In this document: positions 26,098-43,086 of the stretch, piece after piece
How positions within the stretch are numbered: position 1 is the first letter of the stretch
How the letters are laid out: each line of letters begins with the position of its first letter
Origin: Begonia masoniana
Taxonomy: Eukaryota > Streptophyta > Magnoliopsida > Cucurbitales > Begoniaceae
DNA length: 64,000 nucleotides
NCBI GenBank assembly: GCA_022432975.1
Contig: CM039506.1
Location: forward strand, 13,958,006-14,022,005
Direction of reading: 5' to 3'
The notes under the pieces: model-generated
Told to the model about the DNA's origin: nothing
What the model saw: only the letters and a program-made list of their open reading frames with translations
Databases searched by the model: none
Program-made: the position numbers and the translations under genes

Positions 26098-29000
26098 TGA
26101 TGTCATCGCAGATGTTCGAATGTTAAGTTTGATGGTTTAGTCTTCCGGATGACGTCACCGTAGATGTTAGATGTGTTTTGTCGTTTAGTCAACGGTAGAT
26201 GTAGAATGTGTTTTGGTCGTTTAGTGACCGGTAGATGTAGAATGTGTTTGTGTCGTTTAGTCACCGTTAGATGTAGAATGTGTTTTGTCGTTTAGTGACC
26301 GGTAGATGTAGAATGTGTTTTGTCGTTTTAGTCACCGGTAGATGTAGAATGTGTTTTGTCGTTTAGTCACCGGTAGATGTAGAATGTGTTTTGTCGTTTA
26401 GTCACCGGTAGATGTAGAATGTGTTTTGTCGTTTAGTCACCGGTAGATGTAGAATGTGTTTTGTCGTTTAGTCACCGGTAGATGTAGAATGTGTTTTGTC
26501 GTTTAGTCACCGGTAGATGTAGAATGTGTTTTGTCGTTTAGTCACCGGTAGATGTAGAATGTGTTTTGTCGTTTAGTCACCGGTAGATGTAGAATGTGTT
26601 TTGTCGTTTAGTCACCGGTAGATGTAGAATGTGTTTTGTCGTTTAGTCACCGGTAGATGTAGAATGTGTTTTGTCGTTTAGTCACCGGTAGATGTAGAAT
26701 GTGTTTTGTCGTTTAGTCACCGGTAGATGTAGAATGTGTTTTGTCGTTTAGTCACCGGTAGATGTAGAATGTGTTTTGTCGTTTAGTCACCGGTAGATGT
26801 AGAATGTGTTTTGTCGTTTAGTCACCGGTAGATGTAGAATGTGTTTTGTCGTTTAGTCACCGGTAGATGTAGAATGTGTTTTGTCGTTTAGTCACCGGTA
26901 GATGTAGAATGTGTTTTGTCGTTTAGTCACCGGTAGATGTAGAATGTGTTTTGTCGTTTAGTCACCGGTAGATGTAGAATGTGTTTTGTCGTTTAGTCAC
27001 CGGTAGATGTAGAATGTGTTTTGTCGTTTAGTCACCGGTAGATGTAGAATGTGTTTTGTCGTTTAGTCACCGGTAGATGTAGAATGTGTTTTGTCGTTTA
27101 GTCACCGGTAGATGTAGAATGTGTTTTGTCGTTTAGTCACCGGTAGATGTAGAATGTGTTTTGTCGTTTAGTCACCGGTAGATGTAGAATGTGTTTTGTC
27201 GTTTAGTCACCGGTAGATGTAGAATGTGTTTTGTCGTTTAGTCACCGGTAGATGTAGAATGTGTTTTGTCGTTTAGTCACCGGTAGATGTAGAATGTGTT
27301 TTGTCGTTTAGTCACCGGTAGATGTAGAATGTGTTTTGTCGTTTAGTCACCGGTAGATGTAGAATGTGTTTTGTCGTTTAGTCACCGGTAGATGTAGAAT
27401 GTGTTTTGTCGTTTAGTCACCGGTAGATGTAGAATGTGTTTTGTCGTTTAGTCACCGGTAGATGTAGAATGTGTTTTGTCGTTTAGTCACCGGTAGATGT
27501 AGAATGTGTTTTGTCGTTTAGTCACCGGTAGATGTAGAATGTGTTTTGTCGTTTAGTCACCGGTAGATGTAGAATGTGTTTTGTCGTTTAGTCACCGGTA
27601 GATGTAGAATGTGTTTTGTCGTTTAGTCACCGGTAGATGTAGAATGTGTTTTGTCGTTTAGTCACCGGTAGATGTAGAATGTGTTTTGTCGTTTAGTCAC
27701 CGGTAGATGTAGAATGTGTTTTGTCGTTTAGTCACCGGTAGATGTAGAATGTGTTTTGTCGTTTAGTCACCGGTAGATGTAGAATGTGTTTTGTCGTTTA
27801 GTCACCGGTAGATGTAGAATGTGTTTTGTCGTTTAGTCACCGGTAGATGTAGAATGTGTTTTGTCGTTTAGTCACCGGTAGATGTAGAATGTGTTTTGTC
27901 GTTTAGTCACCGGTAGATGTAGAATGTGTTTTGTCGTTTAGTCACCGGTAGATGTAGAATGTGTTTTGTCGTTTAGTCACCGGTAGATGTAGAATGTGTT
28001 TTGTCGTTTAGTCACCGGTAGATGTAGAATGTGTTTTGTCGTTTAGTCACCGGTAGATGTAGAATGTGTTTTGTCGTTTAGTCACCGGTAGATGTAGAAT
28101 GTGTTTTGTCGTTTAGTCACCGGTAGATGTAGAATGTGTTTTGTCGTTTAGTGACCGGTAGATGTAGAATGTGTTTTGTCGTTTAGTCACCGGTAGATGT
28201 AGAATGTGTTTTGTCGTTTAGTGACCGGTAGATGTAGAATGTGTTTTGTCGTTTAGTGACCGGTAGATGTAGAATGTGTTTTGTCGTTTAGTCACCGGTA
28301 GATGTAGAATGTGTTTTGTCGTTTAGTCACCGGTAGATGTAGAATGTGTTTTGTCGTTTAGTCACCGGTAGATGTAGAATGTGTTTTGTCGTTTAGTCAC
28401 CGGTAGATGTAGAATGTGTTTTGTCGTTTAGTCACCGGTAGATGTAGAATGTGTTTTGTCGTTTAGTGACCGGTAGATGTAGAATGTGTTTTGTCGTTTA
28501 GTCACCGGTAGATGTAGAATGTGTTTTGTCGTTTAGTCACCGGTAGATGTAGAATGTGTTTTGTCGTTTAGTCACCGGTAGATGTAGAATGTGTTTTGTC
28601 GTTTAGTCACCGGTAGATGTAGAATGTGTTTTGTCGTTTAGTCACCGGTAGATGTAGAATGTGTTTTGTCGTTTAGTCACCGGTAGATGTAGAATGTGTT
28701 TTGTCGTTTAGTCACCGGTAGATGTAGAATGTGTTTTGTCGTTTAGTCACCGGTAGATGTAGAATGTGTTTTGTCGTTTAGTCACCGGTAGATGTAGAAT
28801 GTGTTTTGTCGTTTAGTCACCGGTAGATGTAGAATGTGTTTTGTCGTTTAGTGACCGGTAGATGTAGAATGTGTTTTGTCGTTTAGTGACCGGTAGATGT
28901 AGAATGTGTTTTGTCGTTTAGTCACCGGTAGATGTAGAATGTGTTTTGTCGTTTAGTCACCGGTAGATGTAGAATGTGTTTTGTCGTTTAGTGACCGGTA

Positions 29001-30237
29001 GATGTAGAATGTGTTTTGTCGTTTAGTGACCGGTAGATGTAGAATGTGTTTTGTCGTTTAGTCACCGGTAGATGTAGAATGTGTTTTGTCGTTTAGTGAC
29101 CGGTAGATGTAGAATGTGTTTTGTCGTTTAGTCACCGGTAGATGTAGAATGTGTTTTGTCGTTTAGTCACCGGTAGATGTAGAATGTGTTTTGTCGTTTA
29201 GTCACCGGTAGATGTAGAATGTGTTTTGTCGTTTAGTCACCGGTAGATGTAGAATGTGTTTTGTCGTTTAGTCACCGGTAGATGTAGAATGTGTTTTGTC
29301 GTTTAGTGACCGGTAGATGTAGAATGTGTTTTGTCGTTTAGTGACCGGTAGATGTAGAATGTGTTTTGTCGTTTAGTCACCGGTAGATGTAGAATGTGTT
29401 TTGTCGTTTAGTCACCGGTAGATGTAGAATGTGTTTTGTCGTTTAGTGACCGGTAGATGTAGAATGTGTTTTGTCGTTTAGTCACCGGTAGATGTAGAAT
29501 GTGTTTTGTCGTTTAGTCACCGGTAGATGTAGAATGTGTTTTGTCGTTTAGTCACCGGTAGATGTAGAATGTGTTTTGTCGTTTAGTCACCGGTAGATGT
29601 AGAATGTGTTTTGTCGTTTAGTGACCGGTAGATGTAGAATGTGTTTTGTCGTTTAGTGACCGGTAGATGTAGAATGTGTTTTGTCGTTTAGTCACCGGTA
29701 GATGTAGAATGTGTTTTGTCGTTTAGTCACCGGTAGATGTAGAATGTGTTTTGTCGTTTAGTCACCGGTAGATGTAGAATGTGTTTTGTCGTTTAGTCAC
29801 CGGTAGATGTAGAATGTGTTTTGTCGTTTAGTCACCGGTAGATGTAGAATGTGTTTTGTCGTTTAGTCACCGGTAGATGTAGAATGTGTTTTGTCGTTTA
29901 GTGACCGGTAGATGTAGAATGTGTTTTGTCGTTTAGTCACCGGTAGATGTAGAATGTGTTTTGTCGTTTAGTCACCGGTAGATGTAGAATGTGTTTTGTC
30001 GTTTAGTCACCGGTAGATGTAGAATGTGTTTTGTCGTTTAGTCACCGGTAGATGTAGAATGTGTTTTGTCGTTTAGTGACCGGTAGATGTAGAATGTGTT
30101 TTGTCGTTTAGTCACCGGTAGATGTAGAATGTGTTTTGTCGTTTAGTCACCGGTAGATGTAGAATGTGTTTTGTCGTTTAGTGACCGGTAGATGTAGAAT
30201 GTGTTTTGTCGTTTAGTCACCGGTAGATGTAGAATGT
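26098..30237 (+). repeat. 35-bp tandem array (about 117 units) in LTR A2
   Basis: The unit contains GTTTAGTCACCGGTAGATGT followed by AGAATGTGTTTTGTC. The first units (26098-26330) are diverged and still carry CTTCCGGCTGATGTCATCG and GATGACGTCACCG, which resemble the A1 38-bp unit. From 26331 to about 28140 the units look identical. From 28151 to 30181 seventeen units carry GTGACC instead of GTCACC. Doublets of this variant recur exactly 315 bp (nine units) apart. Confidence 0.96.
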
Positions 30238-30542
30238 GCACTACGAGACTTGGACTCAACCGGGGTCTGGAGAGTCTCAAAGTTGAGCTCCATGACTTCA
30301 AGCCAGTTCTCTGCTTCTGCCGTGTCTGTACCTCCTACAAAGGATGGAGGGTTGAGCTGGCTAAAATCTCGAAAATGTACCCCACGGGAGGTAGTCGAAG
30401 TAGGGGTCGGATCAAGGGTGGCGATTGGAGCAGGGGGTGGAGCCTGGGCATCGCTAACTAGGTTCTGCAACGCCTCCAGTAGAGAGGAAATGGTGCTAGG
30501 ATCCTAATCAGAACTTCGAGGAACTCTCCTCCTGGGTGGCAT
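30238..30542 (-). pseudogene. Ty3/gypsy gag N-terminus (element 4), stop at codon 13, truncated
   Basis: The start ATG is at 30542-30540 (MPPRRRVPRSSD), followed by an in-frame TAG (30506-30504). The same frame then continues with a Pro/Ala-rich stretch, RDFSQLNPPSFVGGTD and AENWLEVMELNF, the N-terminal pattern of plant chromovirus gag before the capsid core. It is cut at 30238 by the end of the 35-bp array. The primer-binding site lies 129 bases upstream, as expected for a 5' leader. It may be the missing gag start of element 2, split from it by LTR A2; the capsid middle is absent from both. Confidence 0.75.
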
Positions 30543-30664
30543 CGTGACAATTCTGAAAATATGAGATTGTATTACATTAGCATTTTTCGTTTATCATTCA
30601 TCCTTCATATTTTACTAACTGCTCATACTAGTTCTCAAACATTTGTCACTAAGAGGTCATTGAA

Positions 30665-30682
30665 CCTTGCGCTTTGATACCA
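30665..30682 (-). promoter_or_regulatory. Primer-binding site, initiator tRNA-Met type (element 4)
   Basis: On the minus strand this reads TGGTATCAAAGCGCAAGG, nine bases after the LTR terminus GTGACA. It matches the complement of the plant initiator tRNA-Met 3' end, apart from one A where G is usual. It fixes the orientation of element 4: LTR to the right, gag to the left. Confidence 0.8.
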
Positions 30683-30691
30683 ATAAATTTC

Positions 30692-33600
30692 TGTCACGAC
30701 CCAAGAGGGGGCCTAACAGAAATGTCAAGCTAAACGATCAACCCCAGGGAGGTTCACAGTCTAACCTAAGGCTATTAGCGGAAGTCTTTAACACCAATCC
30801 AGGACCTCCTCACAATGACAAATATGAGAGTACATACAGCAGCAAAATACCAGATGAATTTAAATTATTTACATGCCAAAGTACTGTACAATCTCGAATA
30901 GGTTCTTACATAAGAGTATAAAGTAGAGGGAACACAAAGATGCGACCCAAGGAAAATCCGACTCAGATCAGGTTCACTTCTTACCCTTCTTTCCTTTACC
31001 TGAAAAGAATAAAAAAAAGTCGTTGGGTGCGTGACAAACTCAATATGAGATGGTACACATACCACTATCAAAACATGCATGCCAGTTTCAGTATTATTAT
31101 TTATCTTCTCATTTCCCATTTAGAACGATTGATGGTGCTAGCGATGACTAGACACTGGCCAGATCAGCTAATAGGACTAGCATAGCTCAGAGTCCCTCTC
31201 GCCATTCGTGGGGCGTAACGCACATTCCACCTATTAGCAGGGGGTGTACCCTTCACCTATTAGTAGGGGGTGTACCCTTCACTCCACCTATTAGCAGGGG
31301 GTGTACCCTTAACCTATTAGCAGGGGGTGTACCCTTCACCTATTAGCAGGGGGTGTACCCTTCACTCCACCTATTAGCAGGGGGTGTACCCTTCACTTCA
31401 CTTTTTAGCAGGGGGTGTACCCTTCACCTATTAGCAGGGGGTGTACCCTTCACTCCACCTATTAGCAAGGGGTGTACTCTTCACCTATTAGCAGGGGGTG
31501 TACCCTTCACTCCACCTATTAGCAGGGGGTATACATTTCATTCCACCTATTAGCAGGGGTGTACCCTTCATTCCACCCATTAGCAGGGGGTGTACCCTTC
31601 ACCTATTAGCAGGGGGTGTACCCTTCACCTATTAGCAGGGGGTGTACCCTTCACTCCACCTATTAGCAGGGGGTGTACCCTTCACCTATTAGCAGGGGGT
31701 GTACCCTTCACCTATTAGCAGGGGGTGTACCCTTCACCTATTAGCAGGGGGTGTACCCTTCACCTATTAGCAGGGGGTGTACCCTTCACCTATTAGCAGG
31801 GGGTGTACCCTTCACCTATTAGCAGGGGGTGTACCCTTCACCTATTAGCAGGGGGTGTACCCTTCACTCCACCTATTAGCAGGGGGTGTACCCTTCACCT
31901 ATTAGCAGGGGGTGTACCCTTCACTCCACCTATTAGCAGGGGGTGTACCCTTCACCTATTAGCAGGGGGTGTACCCTTCACCTATTAGCAGGGGGTGTAC
32001 CCTTCACCTATTAGCAGGGGGTGTACCCTTCACTCCACCTATTAGCAGGGGGTGTACCCTTCACCTATTAGCAGGGGGTGTACCCTTCACCTATTAGCAG
32101 GGGGTGTACCCTTCACCTATTAGCAGGGGGTGTACCCTTCACTCCACCTATTAGCAGGGGGTGTACCCTTCACCTATTAGCAGGGGGTGTACCCTTCACC
32201 TATTAGCAGGGGGTGTACCCTTCACTCCACCTATTAGCAGGGGGTGTACCCTTCACTCCACCTATTAGCAGGGGGTGTACCCTTCACTCCACCTATTAGC
32301 AGGGGGTGTACCCTTCACCTATTAGCAGGGGGTGTACCCTTCACCTATTAGCAGGGGGTGTACCCTTCACCTATTAGCAGGGGGTGTACCCTTCACCTAT
32401 TAGCAGGGGGTGTACCCTTCACCTATTAGCAGGGGGTGTACCCTTCACCTATTAGCAGGGGGTGTACCCTTCACCTATTAGCAGGGGGTGTACCCTTCAC
32501 CTATTAGCAGGGGGTGTACCCTTCACCTATTAGCAGGGGGTGTACCCTTCACCTATTAGCAGGGGGTGTACCCTTCACCTATTAGCAGGGGGTGTACCCT
32601 TCACTCCACCTATTAGCAGGGGGTGTACCCTTCACCTATTAGCAGGGGGTGTACCCTTCACCTATTAGCAGGGGGTGTACCCTTCACTCCACCTATTAGC
32701 AGGGGGTGTACCCTTCACTCCACCTATTAGCAGGGGGTGTACCCTTCACTCCACCTATTAGCAGGGGGTGTACCCTTCACCTATTAGCAGGGGGTGTACC
32801 CTTCACCTATTAGCAGGGGGTGTACCCTTCACCTATTAGCAGGGGGTGTACCCTTCACCTATTAGCAGGGGGTGTACCCTTCACCTATTAGCAGGGGGTG
32901 TACCCTTCACCTATTAGCAGGGGGTGTACCCTTCACCTATTAGCAGGGGGTGTACCCTTCACCTATTAGCAGGGGGTGTACCCTTCACCTATTAGCAGGG
33001 GGTGTACCCTTCACCTATTAGCAGGGGGTGTACCCTTCACCTATTAGCAGGGGGTGTACCCTTCACTCCACCTATTAGCAGGGGGTGTACCCTTCACCTA
33101 TTAGCAGGGGGTGTACCCTTCACCTATTAGCAGGGGGTGTACCCTTCACTCCACCTATTAGCAGGGGGTGTACCCTTCACCTATTAGCAGGGGGTGTACC
33201 CTTCACTCCACCTATTAGCAGGGGGTGTACCCTTCACTCCACCTATTAGCAGGGGGTGTACCCTTCACCTATTAGCAGGGGGTGTACCCTTCACCTATTA
33301 GCAGGGGGTGTACCCTTCACCTATTAGCAGGGGGTGTACCCTTCACCTATTAGCAGGGGGTGTACCCTTCACCTATTAGCAGGGGGTGTACCCTTCACTC
33401 CACCTATTAGCAGGGGGTGTACCCTTCACCTATTAGCAGGGGGTGTACCCTTCACCTATTAGCAGGGGGTGTACCCTTCACCTATTAGCAGGGGGTGTAC
33501 CCTTCACCTATTAGCAGGGGGTGTACCCTTCACCTATTAGCAAGGGGTGTACCCTTCACTCCACCTATTAGCAGGGGGTGTACCCTTCACTCCACCTATT

Positions 33601-34803
33601 AGCAGGGGGTGTACCCTTCACCTATTAGCAGGGGGTGTACCCTTCACTCCACCTATTAGCTGGGGATGTACCCTTCACCTATTAGTAGGGGGTGTACCCT
33701 TCACTCCACCTATTAGCAGGGGGTGTACCCTTCACCTATTAGCAGGGGGTGTACCCTTCACCTATTAGCAGGGGGTGTACCCTTCACTCCACCTATTAGC
33801 AGGGGGTGTACCCTTCACCTATTAGCAGGGGGTGTACCCTTCACCTATTAGCAGGGGGTGTACCCTTCACTCCACCTATTAGCAGGGGGTGTACCCTTCA
33901 CCTATTAGCAGGGGGTGTACCCTTCACCTATTAGCAGGGGGTGTACCCTTCACCTATTAGCAGGGGGTGTACCCTTCACCTATTAGCAGGGGGTGTACCC
34001 TTCACCTATTAGCAGGGGGTGTACCCTTCACCTATTAGCAGGGGGTGTACCCTTCACCTATTAGCAGGGGGTGTACCCTTCACTCCACCTATTAGCAGGG
34101 GGTGTACCCTTCACCTATTAGCAGGGGGTGTACCCTTCACCTATTAGCAGGGGGTGTACCCTTCACCTATTAGCAGGGGGTGTACCCTTCACCTATTAGC
34201 AGGGGGTGTACCCTTCACCTATTAGCAGGGGGTGTACCCTTCACTCCACCTATTAGCAGGGGGTGTACCCTTCACCTATTAGCAGGGGGTGTACCCTTCA
34301 CTCCACCTATTAGCAGGGGGTGTACCCTTCACCTATTAGCAGGGGGTGTACCCTTCACCTATTAGCAGGGGGTGTACCCTTCACTCCACCTATTAGCAGG
34401 GGGTGTACCCTTCACCTATTAGCAGGGGGTGTACCCTTCACCTATTAGCAGGGGGTGTACCCTTCACCTATTAGCAGGGGGTGTACCCTTCACCTATTAG
34501 CAGGGGGTGTACCCTTCACTCCACCTATTAGCAGGGGGTGTACCCTTCACCTATTAGCAGGGGGTGTACCCTTCACTCCACCTATTAGCAGGGGGTGTAC
34601 CCTTCACTCCACCTATTAGCAGGGGGTGTACCCTTCACCTATTAGCAGGGGGTGTACCCTTCACCTATTAGCAGGGGGTGTACCCTTCACTCCACCTATT
34701 AGCAGGGGGTGTACCCTTCACCTATTAGCAGGGGGTGTACCCTTCACTCCACCTATTAGCAGGGGGTGTACCCTTCACCTATTAGCAGGGGGTGTACCCT
34801 TCA
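30692..34803 (-). mobile_element. LTR D, 5' LTR of element 4 (minus strand)
   Basis: On the minus strand it ends ...GGGTCGTGACA at 30692, next to the primer-binding site. The 30692-31010 part is duplicated at 9899-10217. An acceptor-like TTTTTTTTATTCTTTTCAG lies at 31018-31000. The array at 31228-34803 occupies the rest. The 5' terminus is not visible, because the array passes into plus-strand-oriented LTR B sequence at 34804. Confidence 0.75.
31228..34803. repeat. 26/31-bp two-type tandem array in LTR D
   Basis: The short unit combines CCTATTAGCAGGGGGTGTAC and CCTTCA (26 bp). The long unit adds CTCCA (31 bp). The order of short and long units is not random: three long, eleven short, one long, two short (462 bp) occurs at 32223 and again at 32685, and then a changed version begins near 33147. 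Edge units are diverged (GTACTC near 31475, CAAGGGG near 33541, CTGGGGATG near 33660). The small open frames here are repeat translations. Confidence 0.95.
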
Positions 34804-35215
34804 ACCAAGGTGAGTTGCATTTAATCTTGTTTGCGGTTTTTAGTAGCTAGGAACAAGAGAGGATTTAGTGGTATGTTGGGGAGGGTGGATGCGCAGGGCA
34901 TTTTTGGTCCTGGTGAATCACGACCAAGCCAACGGCATTATGGTTTCACGGTCCTGACCTTTTAGTTAGTAGACATCCTAAGGAATCTATAATCGTTTGA
35001 GTCATCCAAAACGGACAAGTGTTGAATCTGTTAAACAATATGAGAGTTAGACCAAAACTAGGAAATCTCGAGTTTAGTTAGTTTAGAATGAACCGTTAGT
35101 CTTCTTTAGAGAGTCTGATGAATGAAGTTTAGTGAAGATTTAATTAATACTCTGTTTATGGTTTTAGGTTTGAGCAAGCTCCCAAAGTAGCTTGCAACCA
35201 AGCATTTCTAGGAAG

Positions 35216-35255
35216 CCAGGTAAGTAGAGTATGTGTGTGCCTTCAGGCCTACATC
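35216..35255 (+). promoter_or_regulatory. Splice-donor-like site with downstream hairpin (LTR B)
   Basis: CCAGGTAAGT is followed by TGCC-TTCA-GGCC and TACATCACA. It closely resembles the element C version (GTGCCTTCGGGCCTACACCA), so B and C are related LTR families. Confidence 0.5.
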
Positions 35256-35376
35256 ACAAAACAGTAGGATTTATGCATGTTTTGCATGCTTTTAGAATGT
35301 CATGCATCATATTCTGAAAGAATACGAAAATGTATTTACATGTAATGACATGGTAAGGCATGAACAGAACAAACTA

Positions 35377-36927
35377 GATCAGCTATTAAGGGAACTAATC
35401 CGCCCCTTAATCGAGTTAGAGGATATTCGACTTTAGAAAAAATGATCCACTTCCCATCGAACAGAGGGATCAAGATCAGCTATTAAGGGAACTAATCCGC
35501 CTCTTAATCGAGTTAGAGGATATTCGACTTTGGGAAAATGATCCCCTTCCCATCAAATAGAGGGATCATGACCAGCTATTAAGGGAACTAATCCGCCTCT
35601 TAATCGAGTTAGAGGATATTCGACTTTGGGAAAATGATCCCCTTCCCATCAAATAGAGGGATCATGACCAGCTATTAAGGGAACTAATCCGCCCCTTAAT
35701 CGAGTTAGAGGATATTGGACTTTGAGAAAACTGATCTAATTTCCATCGAACAGAGGGATCAAGATCAGCTATTAAGGGAACTAATCCGCCCCTTAATCGA
35801 GTTAGAGGATATTGGACTTTGAGAAAACTGATCTAATTTCCATCGAACAGAGGGATCAAGATCAGCTATTAAGGGAACTAATCCGCCCCTTAATCGAGTT
35901 AGAGGATATTCGACTTTAGAAAAAATGATCCACTTCCCATCGAACAGAGGGATCAAGATCAGCTATTAAGGGAACTAATCCGCCCCTTAATCGAGTTAGA
36001 GGATATTGGACTTTGAGAAAACTGATCTAATTTCCATCGAACAGAGGGATCAAGATCAGCTATTAAGGGAACTAATCCGCCCCTTAATCGAGTTAGAGGA
36101 TATTGGACTTTGAGAAAACTGATCTAATTTCCATCGAACAGAGGGATCAAGATCAGCTATTAAGGGAACTAATCCGCCCCTTAATCGAGTTAGAGGATAT
36201 TGGACTTTGAGAAAACTGATCTAATTTCCATCGAACAGAGGGATCAAGATCAGCTATTAAGGGAACTAATCCGCCCCTTAATCGAGTTAGAGGATATTCG
36301 ACTTTAGAAAAAATGATCCACTTCCCATCGAACAGAGGGATCAAGATCAGCTATTAAGGGAACTAATCCGCCCCTTAATCGAGTTAGAGGATATTCGACT
36401 TTAGAAAAAATGATCCACTTCCCATCGAACAGAGGGATCAAGATCAGCTATTAAGGGAACTAATCCGCCCCTTAATCGAGTTAGAGGATATTGGACTTTG
36501 AGAAAACTGATCTAATTTCCATCGAACAGAGGGATCAAGATCAGCTATTAAGGGAACTAATCCGCCCCTTAATCGAGTTAGAGGATATTCGACTTTAGAA
36601 AAAATGATCCACTTCCCATCGAACAGAGGGATCAAGATCAGCTATTAAGGGAACTAATCCGCCTCTTAATCGAGTTAGAGGATATTCGACTTTAGAAAAA
36701 ATGATCCCCTTCCCATCAAATAGAGGGATCATGACCAGCTATTAAGGGAACTAATCCGCCCCTTAATCGAGTTAGAGGATATTGGACTTTGAGAAAACTG
36801 ATCTAATTTCCATCGAACAGAGGGATCAAGATCAGCTATTAAGGGAACTAATCCGCCCCTTAATCGAGTTAGAGGATATTCGACTTTAGAAAAAATGATC
36901 CACTTCCCATCGAACAGAGGGATCAAG
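35377..36927 (+). repeat. 97-bp tandem array, sixteen units, at least three subtypes
   Basis: Each unit starts GATCAGCTATTAAGGGAACT and contains the inverted repeat TTAAGGG...CCCTTAA, which can form a stem of 7 bp. Subtypes differ downstream: GGACTTTGAGAAAACTGATC, CGACTTTAGAAAAAATGATC and CGACTTTGGGAAAATGATCC. Their mixed order indicates past unequal exchange and conversion. The repeated 63-codon minus-strand frames are by-products. Confidence 0.95.
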
Positions 36928-37098
36928 AAGTGTCAGCAGGTGTCTTCTCTGAGCATGTTGAGGACTAGGCTGGTTGGAGGAGTATATTCATGCGTCAACT
37001 TGGCAGACTGATGGGGCGGTTTAACCAGTGGCAGTATGTGTGAAATCTAGTGGACAATTGTCTAGTTAAAATGTGCTGAGGATTTTAGTAACAGTGTT

Positions 37099-38923
<1,825 letters not shown>

Positions 38924-39160
38924 TTTTGATGTTTTAAACAATTATGCAAAGAAGTTTTAAACGCTTTTGAACCCAAGGTTTTGCTGGTCTGTCTTTGTCA
39001 TGATTCTGTTTTCATTTAAATGTTTTCCGCTGCAAGGTGTTGATGTATTAAGAAATGTCAAATTTTGACCGTTGAGTGAAGTTTTAAAACTTTCCCAGAA
39101 TTTCTTAGTTCTGTTCGGTGTTATGAGTAGCAAACCGGGTTTACAAAACTCGGGGCGTTA

Positions 39161-40257
<1,097 letters not shown>

Positions 40258-40258
40258 G

Positions 40259-42376
<2,118 letters not shown>

Positions 42377-43086
42377 TATCTTCATTTGTTCAATGGTACG
42401 ATTCAGGTTGCTTTAAATTTCAGAGACAAATTTCTTAAGTGTAAAATGTGTGATAATTGTTGCATTTCCAGGGTGCAACAGGTGAGATTTTGTTTTAAAA
42501 AAAAACAATACCACGATTGTGTGATCACTTATCGAATGAAGGATTTTTTTTTCATATTTACTATAGAGTGGGCAACCATTGACTATTTTCTTCCATCAGA
42601 TAAAAATCACCAGTCTACGGATGGATTTCCAGGCATTTCTAGAGGGCCTTTCTTCTTCCTATTTGGGGTTGTTTAACAAAGATAGAGGGTTTTGCATATA
42701 AACTTCAGTAATTTTTTCTCTTGAATTTATTTTAGGTTCATAAATTTTTAATGTAAATTCTAAAATTTTGATTGGGAATTTGCAGAGAGGTCAAGTAGGA
42801 TTTCAGTATAAAATCACCCTTATGCTGCTGGAGTTAGCAATAAACCAAGTTATGTTTCTCAATAACCAATTTCCATGGTCTTGGTTCGGATTTTTGAGTT
42901 CCTGGATGAAAGTCATTGTTTTTATGGATGAAAATCATGTTTTAATGTTACTCTAAGTTGGGTTGGCAATTGGAAAGCTTTTGGAGCCACAAACTATGCA
43001 GAAAATCTGGGCCTAGAAAGAGAGGAGTCGAAGCTCCAGCCTTACTGGGTCGCGGCTCGATCCTTGCTAGACTGCAGCACAGGCCC
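42377..43086. other. Unclassified AT-rich sequence
   Basis: About 700 bp without a recognised domain. It contains splice-like signals (TTTCCAG near 42470, TTTGCAG near 42785) and two open frames of 96 and 62 codons with no family features. It might be intronic host sequence. It is bounded by (AAAT)n on the left and an LTR terminus on the right. Confidence 0.4.

Larger units (their letters stand above)
24409..30237 (+). mobile_element. LTR A2 (+), inserted in the gag of element 2; 3' end lost
   Basis: It begins TGTAACACCC at 24409 inside gag coding sequence, preceded by CTGGC. It aligns with LTR A1 over the 5' half. Parts in order: TATA box TATAAATA (24569-24576); CACTGTAGCCGACATTCCC; donor-like CCAG|GTAAGT (GTAAGT at 25108-25113); GGCC-loop-GGCC and CTACACC; a short duplicated stretch with GACTCGCGAAATCTCCCACT (25397-25520); TAAGC-N5-GCTTA (25731-25745); and a 35-bp array (26098-30237). 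No LTR terminus is present at the right: the array runs straight into gag sequence of another minus-strand copy at 30238. It is a solo LTR or one end of an element. Confidence 0.82.

Noticed and set aside
26098..30237. CRISPR-like direct repeat array
   Set aside because: Units are head-to-tail with no variable spacers, in a plant LTR.
31228..34803. Centromeric satellite
   Set aside because: The units are short, family-specific and enclosed in LTRs. No 150-180-bp satellite monomer is present, although chromovirus content is compatible with pericentromeric heterochromatin.
35765..36926. Four identical 63-65-codon minus-strand frames
   Set aside because: They are by-products of the 97-bp array.
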